Assembly (NCBI GenBank): GCA_902792005.1
Contig: CADAXW010000013.1
Coordinates: forward strand, 20,325 to 84,324
Direction of reading: 5' to 3'
Length of the DNA stretch: 64,000 nucleotides
From: an uncultured Lachnospiraceae bacterium
GTDB taxonomy: Bacteria > Bacillota > Clostridia > Lachnospirales > Lachnospiraceae
Part shown: positions 59,000 through 64,000 of the stretch, piece after piece
Numbering within the stretch: position 1 is the stretch's first letter
How the letters are laid out: each line of letters begins with the position of its first letter
The notes under the pieces: model-generated
What the model was told of the DNA's origin: nothing
Database searches by the model: none
The model's input: only the letters and a program-made list of their open reading frames with translations
Position numbers and translations under genes: made by a program

Positions 59000-60481
59000 A
59001 TGGAAAATATGCCCATCGTTAAACTTGGAATCATCGCAGTCAGCCGTGACTGCTTCCCTATGAGTCTGTCCATTTCCAGACGGCAGGCAGTTGTTGCAGA
59101 GTACACGAAAACCTATGGTGAGATCTACGAGTGTCAGACCACCGTAGAAAATGAAGTGGATATGCGGAAGGCCCTGGCAGAGGTAAATGAGGCCGGCTGT
59201 AACGCACTGGTTGTCTTCCTTGGCAACTTCGGACCGGAGTCCAGCGAGATCCTTCTGGTAAAGGAATTCTGCGGACCCTCCATGGTGGTTGCTGCCGCTG
59301 AGGAAGCCGGCGACCGTCTCTGCGACGACCGCGGCGATGCATACTGCGGTATGCTGAATGCCAGCTACAACTTAAAGCTTCGCAACCTGAAGGCGTATAT
59401 CCCGGAGTATCCGGTGGGAACTGCTTCAGAGGTTGCTGACATGATCAATGATTTCAAGACCATCGCCCGTACATCCATCGCATTAAACGACCTGAAGCTC
59501 ATCAGTTTCGGCCCCCGTCCGCAGGATTTCCTGGCATGCAACGCACCCATCAAGCAGCTCTATAATCTGGGCATTGAGATCCAGGAGAACTCCGAGCTGG
59601 ATCTGTTCGAAGCCTTCAACAAGCATGCAGGCGATGCACGGATCCCCGAGGTTGTGGCTGATATGGCAAAGGAGCTTGGAGACGGCAACAAGAAGCCGGA
59701 GGTTCTCGAGAAGCTGGCACAGTATGAGCTGACACTTCTTGACTGGATCGAGGCAAATAAGGGAAGCCGCAGTCATGTGGTGATCGCAGGAAAATGCTGG
59801 CCCGCATTCCAGACACAGTTCGGTTTTGTTCCCTGCTATGTGAACAGCCGTCTGGCAGCCCGCGGAATCCCGGTATCCTGTGAGGTGGATATCTACGGAG
59901 CTCTTTCCGAGTACATCGGTCAGCTGGTAAGCGAAGACGCAGTAACGCTTCTGGATATCAACAACTCCGTACCCCGGGATATGTATGAGTCCGAGATCAA
60001 GGGCAAGTTCGATTATGACTATGACATCAAGGATACCTTCATGGGCTTCCACTGCGGCAACACCTGCAGTACGAAGCTGGCATTCCATGAGATGAAGAAT
60101 CAGAAGATCATGGCACGTACCCTTCCGGAAGAGGTGACCAACGGAACTCTGGAGGGCGATCTGATCCCCGGTCATGCAACGGTTTACCGTCTGCAGAGCA
60201 CCTCAGACGCAGGACTTCGTGCGTATGTGGCAGAAGGAGAGATCCTTCCGGTACGGACCCGTTCCTTCGGAGGCATCGGTATCTTCGCCATCCCGGAAAT
60301 GGGACGCTTCTACCGTCATGTCCTGATCGAGAAGAACTATCCCCACCATGCAGCCATCACCTTCCATCACAACGGACGTCTGCTGTATGAGGTATTCAAG
60401 TTCATCGGCGTTGAGTTAGACGAGATCGACTACAACCGTCCGAAGGGAGTTCGGTATCCTTCCGAGAATCCCTTCAGCTAA
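59000..60481 (+). CDS. L-fucose/L-arabinose isomerase-family protein
   Basis: 493 residues with the FucI/AraA-like fold: KLGIIAVSRDCFPMSLS, LVVFLGNFGPESSEILLVKEF, VVIAGKCWPAFQTQFGFVPC, VSCEVDIYGALSEYIGQL and GFHCGNTCSTKLAF, with acidic and His residues that could bind Mn2+. It is not a second copy of AraA. A substrate such as another pentose, deoxy sugar or tetrose is possible. It sits between tktB and the FGGY kinase, so the product may be phosphorylated by that kinase. Ribosome binding site AGGAGG lies 11 bases upstream. Confidence 0.75.
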   Translation: MENMPIVKLGIIAVSRDCFPMSLSISRRQAVVAEYTKTYGEIYECQTTVENEVDMRKALAEVNEAGCNALVVFLGNFGPESSEILLVKEFCGPSMVVAAAEEAGDRLCDDRGDAYCGMLNASYNLKLRNLKAYIPEYPVGTASEVADMINDFKTIARTSIALNDLKLISFGPRPQDFLACNAPIKQLYNLGIEIQENSELDLFEAFNKHAGDARIPEVVADMAKELGDGNKKPEVLEKLAQYELTLLDWIEANKGSRSHVVIAGKCWPAFQTQFGFVPCYVNSRLAARGIPVSCEVDIYGALSEYIGQLVSEDAVTLLDINNSVPRDMYESEIKGKFDYDYDIKDTFMGFHCGNTCSTKLAFHEMKNQKIMARTLPEEVTNGTLEGDLIPGHATVYRLQSTSDAGLRAYVAEGEILPVRTRSFGGIGIFAIPEMGRFYRHVLIEKNYPHHAAITFHHNGRLLYEVFKFIGVELDEIDYNRPKGVRYPSENPFS

Positions 60482-60501
60482 GATAGAAATGGGGGTAACA
60501 T

Positions 60502-62088
60502 ATGGACTATAAAGAAATCATCGACGCGGGCAAAACCGCGATAGGAATCGAATTCGGATCTACAAGGATCAAGGCAGTTATGGTAGATCTTTCCGGAAAG
60601 CCCATTGCCGAGGGCGGACATACCTGGGAGAACCAGTATGTGGACGGGCTCTGGACCTACAGTCTGGATATGATCTGGACCGGTCTGCAGGATGCCTATC
60701 AGCAGCTGGCAAAGGATGTGCAGGAGAAGTACGGAGCAGAGATCCGTACCACCTCCGCCATCGGTTTTTCGGCCATGATGCACGGCTATATGGCATTTGA
60801 CAAGGAAGATCAACTTTTGGTACCATTTCGTACATGGAGAAACACTGTGACCGGCGAAGCGGCAGCGGAGCTGACGAAGGAGTTTGGCTTCAATATCCCG
60901 CAGCGCTGGAGCATCGCACATTTGCATCAGGCAGTGCTGAAGAACGAGCCCCATGTACCGGAGATCACCTTCTTCACCACCCTGGCCGGCTATATTCACT
61001 GGCAGCTTACGGGTGAGAAGGTACTGGGTGTTGGGGATGCATCCGGCATGTTCCCCATCGACAGCAAAACCAGGAATTACAATGCAGACTATCTTGCAAA
61101 ATACGAAGCGCTGGTTGCGGATCGCGGCTTCGCATGGAAGCTTTCGGAGATCCTTCCGAAGGTGCTGGTAGCAGGAGAGGCTGCAGGAACACTGACGGCA
61201 GAAGGCGCAGCGAAGCTGGATGTCAGCGGCAAGCTTGCCGCAGGGATCCCTCTCTGCCCGCCGGAGGGCGACGCAGGTACCGGAATGGTGGCCACCAACA
61301 GCGTGGCAGTCCGTACCGGAAATGTATCCGCAGGCACTTCCATTTTCGCCATGATCGTTATGGAGCAGGCCTTAAGGCAGGTGCATGAGGAGATCGACGT
61401 GGTGACTACGCCGGTGGGAGATGATGTAGCGATGGTACACTGCAACAACTGTACCTCCGACATCAATGCCTGGGCAGGCATCTTCCGCCAGTTTGCGGAT
61501 GCCATCGGCGCTCCGGTGGATACAGACAAGCTTTATACCACACTCTTTACCGCGGCACTGGACGGTGCTCCGGACTGTGGCGGACTGGCAGGATTCAACT
61601 ACTTCTCAGGAGAACCGGTCACCGGCTTTACCGAGGGACGTCCCGTATTTGCCAGAAGAGTGGATGCGGATTTCAGCTTTGCGAACTTCATGCGGCTGCA
61701 TCTCTACTCGGCAGTCAGCACTCTGAAGGTAGGTATGGATATCCTGCTGAACGAAGAGGATGTTAAGGTGGACCAGCTGTATGGACACGGTGGTTTCTTC
61801 AAGACAAAGGAAGTGGGACAGCGGATCATGTCGGCGGCTACCGGAGGACCGGTAACGGTTATGGAGACTGCCGGAGAAGGCGGAGCCTGGGGTATGGCAA
61901 TCCTGGCACTGTATCTGGCGGTGGCTGAGAAGCAGACACTTTCTGAATATCTGAACGAAACGATCTTTGCCGGAGAAGAAGGAACGACGGTAACGGCTTC
62001 CAAGGAAGAGATCGACGGATTTAATCAGTTTATGCAGACCTTCAAGGCGACACTGCCTATTGAGAAGGCTGCAGTGGAAACCCTTTGA
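60502..62088 (+). CDS. araB: FGGY-family ribulokinase-like sugar kinase
   Basis: 528 residues: the ATPase-fold opening [61 protein letters not shown] and the C-terminal [18 protein letters not shown] and [17 protein letters not shown]. It should phosphorylate L-ribulose (or the product of the isomerase-like neighbour) at C5. Divergence from classical AraB leaves xylulokinase or another ketose kinase open. The araD start lies 56 bases after the stop. Confidence 0.82.
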   Translation: MDYKEIIDAGKTAIGIEFGSTRIKAVMVDLSGKPIAEGGHTWENQYVDGLWTYSLDMIWTGLQDAYQQLAKDVQEKYGAEIRTTSAIGFSAMMHGYMAFDKEDQLLVPFRTWRNTVTGEAAAELTKEFGFNIPQRWSIAHLHQAVLKNEPHVPEITFFTTLAGYIHWQLTGEKVLGVGDASGMFPIDSKTRNYNADYLAKYEALVADRGFAWKLSEILPKVLVAGEAAGTLTAEGAAKLDVSGKLAAGIPLCPPEGDAGTGMVATNSVAVRTGNVSAGTSIFAMIVMEQALRQVHEEIDVVTTPVGDDVAMVHCNNCTSDINAWAGIFRQFADAIGAPVDTDKLYTTLFTAALDGAPDCGGLAGFNYFSGEPVTGFTEGRPVFARRVDADFSFANFMRLHLYSAVSTLKVGMDILLNEEDVKVDQLYGHGGFFKTKEVGQRIMSAATGGPVTVMETAGEGGAWGMAILALYLAVAEKQTLSEYLNETIFAGEEGTTVTASKEEIDGFNQFMQTFKATLPIEKAAVETL

Positions 62089-62144
62089 TCATCGGGGATG
62101 TGACACGGCACATTTCCCGGTCGCAGCCTGGAAAGGACAGAAAA

Positions 62145-62840
62145 ATGCTGGAAGAACTGAAGAAGAAGGTATATGAGGCAAACATGGAGCTCCCCCGCCG
62201 GGGACTGGTCACCTACACCTGGGGTAACGTCAGCGGCATCGACCGCGAAGCAGGACTCTTTGTGATCAAGCCCAGCGGCGTGGATTATGAGACCATGAAA
62301 TGGGAAGACATGGTGGTGATGGATCTGGAAGGAAACCGCGTGGAGGGAACCTACAGACCCTCCTCCGATACACCGACCCATCTGGAGCTCTATAAGCGGT
62401 ATCCGGAGATCGGCGGAATCGTTCATACCCACAGCCCGGAGGCAACCTCCTGGGCCCAGGCAGGACGGAGCATCCCGCTGTACGGAACCACCCATGCGGA
62501 TTATTTCTTCGGAGAGATCCCCTGTGCAAGGAGCCTCACCAAGGAAGAAATCGATGAAGCCTACGAGAAGAATACCGGACTTGTGATCATCGAAACATTT
62601 GACTCGAAGGGACTGAACCCCATGTATACACCGGGTGTGCTCTGTACGAATCACGGACCCTTTACCTGGGGCAAGGATGCGGCAGAAGCAGTGCATAACG
62701 CAGTGGTTCTGGAAGAGGTTGCAAAGATGGCGCTGAAGACAGAACTGATCAATCCGGAGGTTAAGCCGGCACCGGACTGCATCCGGGATAAGCATTTCTT
62801 CCGGAAGCACGGAGCGAATGCTTACTACGGGCAGGGCTGA
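62145..62840 (+). CDS. araD: L-ribulose-5-phosphate 4-epimerase
   Basis: This class II aldolase-type zinc enzyme converts L-ribulose-5-phosphate to D-xylulose-5-phosphate. Motifs: [38 protein letters not shown], zinc His pair in [15 protein letters not shown], and [14 protein letters not shown]. 231 residues from ATG 62145, which has AAGGAC upstream; the in-frame ATG 62085 overlaps the kinase stop but lacks a site. Confidence 0.92.
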   Translation: MLEELKKKVYEANMELPRRGLVTYTWGNVSGIDREAGLFVIKPSGVDYETMKWEDMVVMDLEGNRVEGTYRPSSDTPTHLELYKRYPEIGGIVHTHSPEATSWAQAGRSIPLYGTTHADYFFGEIPCARSLTKEEIDEAYEKNTGLVIIETFDSKGLNPMYTPGVLCTNHGPFTWGKDAAEAVHNAVVLEEVAKMALKTELINPEVKPAPDCIRDKHFFRKHGANAYYGQG

Positions 62841-62936
62841 TAATGTGGCGGGGTCAGACCCCATTACATGCAAAACGGGGACGGTTTTGAATCTGACATG
62901 AATTCCCTGTCGGATTCGGGATCGTCCCCCGTTGTC
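62841..62936. repeat. palindromic intergenic element after araD
   Basis: GGGGTC-A-GACCCC (62850-62862) is a perfect palindrome. AACGGGGACG (62874-62883) pairs with CGTCCCCCGTT (62923-62933) around an inner AATCTGACA/TGTCGGATT stem. There is no T run, so it is not a normal intrinsic terminator; it resembles a dispersed intergenic repeat. Confidence 0.55.
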
Positions 62937-63066
62937 TGTCGGTAGGTATTATTCGTATAAAGTGTAATTTCCATGTGGCGAATGGAGCCCCCATTTGATA
63001 TAATCAGTTTGTGAGCTTATGGCCATGTCTGTCTGCCCGAACGGGCAGAGGAAATGAGGGGTGTTT

Positions 63067-64000
63067 ATGGCAAAGAAACTCGGCTTCGGCCTGATGCGGC
63101 TCCCGGAGAAGGGGAGCGAGATTGACATCGGGCAGACGAAACAGATGGTGGATCTGTTTATGGATCGGGGGTTCACCTATTTCGACACAGCATGGATGTA
63201 CTGTAATTTCCGCAGTGAGGAAGTCACAAAGGAGGCTCTGGTATCACGCCATCCCCGGGATTCCTTCACTCTTGCCACCAAGCTGCATTCCGGTTTTATC
63301 AGGACGGAAGCGGACTGTGACAAGGTGTTTAATGAGCAGCGTCGCAAGACGGGAGCGGATTTCTTTGATTATTATCTGATCCATGATGTAAATTCCCATT
63401 CGATTGAAACCTATGACAGACTGGATGTCTGGAGCTGGATCGCCGAGAAGAAGAAGGCGGGTCTGGTGCGGGAGATGGGTTTCTCCTTCCATGACGGACC
63501 GGAGCTTCTGGACAAGGTCCTGACGGAGCATCCGGAGATGGAATTCGTCCAGCTTCAGATCAACTATCTGGATTGGAATTCCTCCGGGATCCAGTCACGA
63601 AAATGTTACGAGGTTGCCACAAAGCACGGGAAGCCGGTCACGGTCATGGAGCCGGTGAAGGGAGGAACCCTTGCAAATGTACCGGCTGCCGTGGAGACGC
63701 TCTTCAGGGAGTACAACCCGGATGCGTCGATCCCGTCCTGGGCGATCCGATTTGCAGCCAGTCAGCCGAATGTGCGTTTCGTGCTGTCAGGCATGAGCAC
63801 CCTGGCACAGGTGGATGACAATACCGCCTACATGCAGGACCTGGTTCCCCTAAATGAGGAGGAATTAAGGCGGATCTGGAAGGCGGTGGCCATCATCAAC
63901 GGTGAGATCGCCATTCCCTGTACTGCCTGCGCATATTGCGTGGACGGTTGTCCCATGCGGATCCCGATCCCGAAATATTTCTCGCTGTACAATGCGGAAA
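63067..64000 (+). CDS. aldo/keto reductase with C-terminal 4Fe-4S region (truncated by window end)
   Basis: An open frame of at least 311 residues runs off the end. The start is [18 protein letters not shown]; the catalytic Asp-Tyr pair is in [22 protein letters not shown] and [11 protein letters not shown] carry the Lys and His; MEPVKGGTL and FVLSGMS follow. Near the end [13 protein letters not shown] is a ferredoxin-like cluster motif, as in the YghZ/Fe-S AKR proteins of anaerobes. GAGGGG lies upstream of ATG 63067. The substrate is unknown. Confidence 0.88.
   Translation, partial: MAKKLGFGLMRLPEKGSEIDIGQTKQMVDLFMDRGFTYFDTAWMYCNFRSEEVTKEALVSRHPRDSFTLATKLHSGFIRTEADCDKVFNEQRRKTGADFFDYYLIHDVNSHSIETYDRLDVWSWIAEKKKAGLVREMGFSFHDGPELLDKVLTEHPEMEFVQLQINYLDWNSSGIQSRKCYEVATKHGKPVTVMEPVKGGTLANVPAAVETLFREYNPDASIPSWAIRFAASQPNVRFVLSGMSTLAQVDDNTAYMQDLVPLNEEELRRIWKAVAIINGEIAIPCTACAYCVDGCPMRIPIPKYFSLYNAE

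Overview
The window looks like chromosomal DNA of a Gram-positive anaerobe of the class Clostridia, most likely a Lachnospiraceae relative of moderate-to-high GC. The grounds are strong AGGAGG-type ribosome binding sites with occasional TTG starts, choline-binding-type cell wall repeats, lipoprotein signals, a desulfoferrodoxin, anaerobic cobalamin genes and split transketolase. No rRNA, tRNA, IS element, phage gene or CRISPR array was seen.

Layout. (1) 1-8.7 kb: single genes of mixed role: cysteine synthase, a GH32 fructosidase, an MscS channel, an EAL phosphodiesterase, a macro-domain protein, a superoxide reductase, a cell-wall-repeat protein and a Nudix hydrolase. (2) 8.8-20.2 kb: a membrane protein with a Gly/Glu tail, then a probable operon of a FecR-domain membrane protein, a roughly 1980-residue repeat surface protein, a CHASE2 adenylate cyclase and a metallo-beta-lactamase/GAF/GGDEF fusion. 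This is a surface-sensing and second-messenger locus that could make both cAMP and c-di-GMP. (3) 20.2-28.1 kb: an orphan type IV-like pilin, an alternative sigma factor with unusual codon use, a LytS-type kinase with an XRE-receiver regulator, acetolactate decarboxylase, an HD/kinase fusion and a YdcF membrane protein. (4) 28.1-49.3 kb: a cobalamin riboswitch with a promoter and an intrinsic terminator, followed by about 20 kb of tightly packed genes for cobalt insertion, corrinoid uptake and anaerobic B12 synthesis (cbiK to cbiA), ending with a small Cys-rich protein and a HAD phosphatase. Fusions include BtuD-CbiP and CbiJ-CbiE-CbiT. CbiL, the sirohydrochlorin-forming enzymes and a corrinoid adenosyltransferase are not in the window. 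(5) 49.3-53.6 kb, minus strand: an ABC exporter, a sensor kinase, an OmpR-type regulator and a lipoprotein. (6) 53.7-62.8 kb: an L-arabinose locus (araR, araA, transaldolase, split transketolase, a second isomerase-like protein, a FGGY kinase, araD) that feeds pentose into the non-oxidative pentose phosphate pathway. A compact structured RNA with its own promoter and terminator lies between araR and araA. (7) The window ends inside an aldo/keto reductase gene with an Fe-S tail.

A recurrent local peculiarity is short tandem duplication (9-32 bp period), mostly at gene junctions, where it often copies a stop codon, ribosome binding site or start codon. At least eleven instances were found by eye, most densely in the B12 operon.
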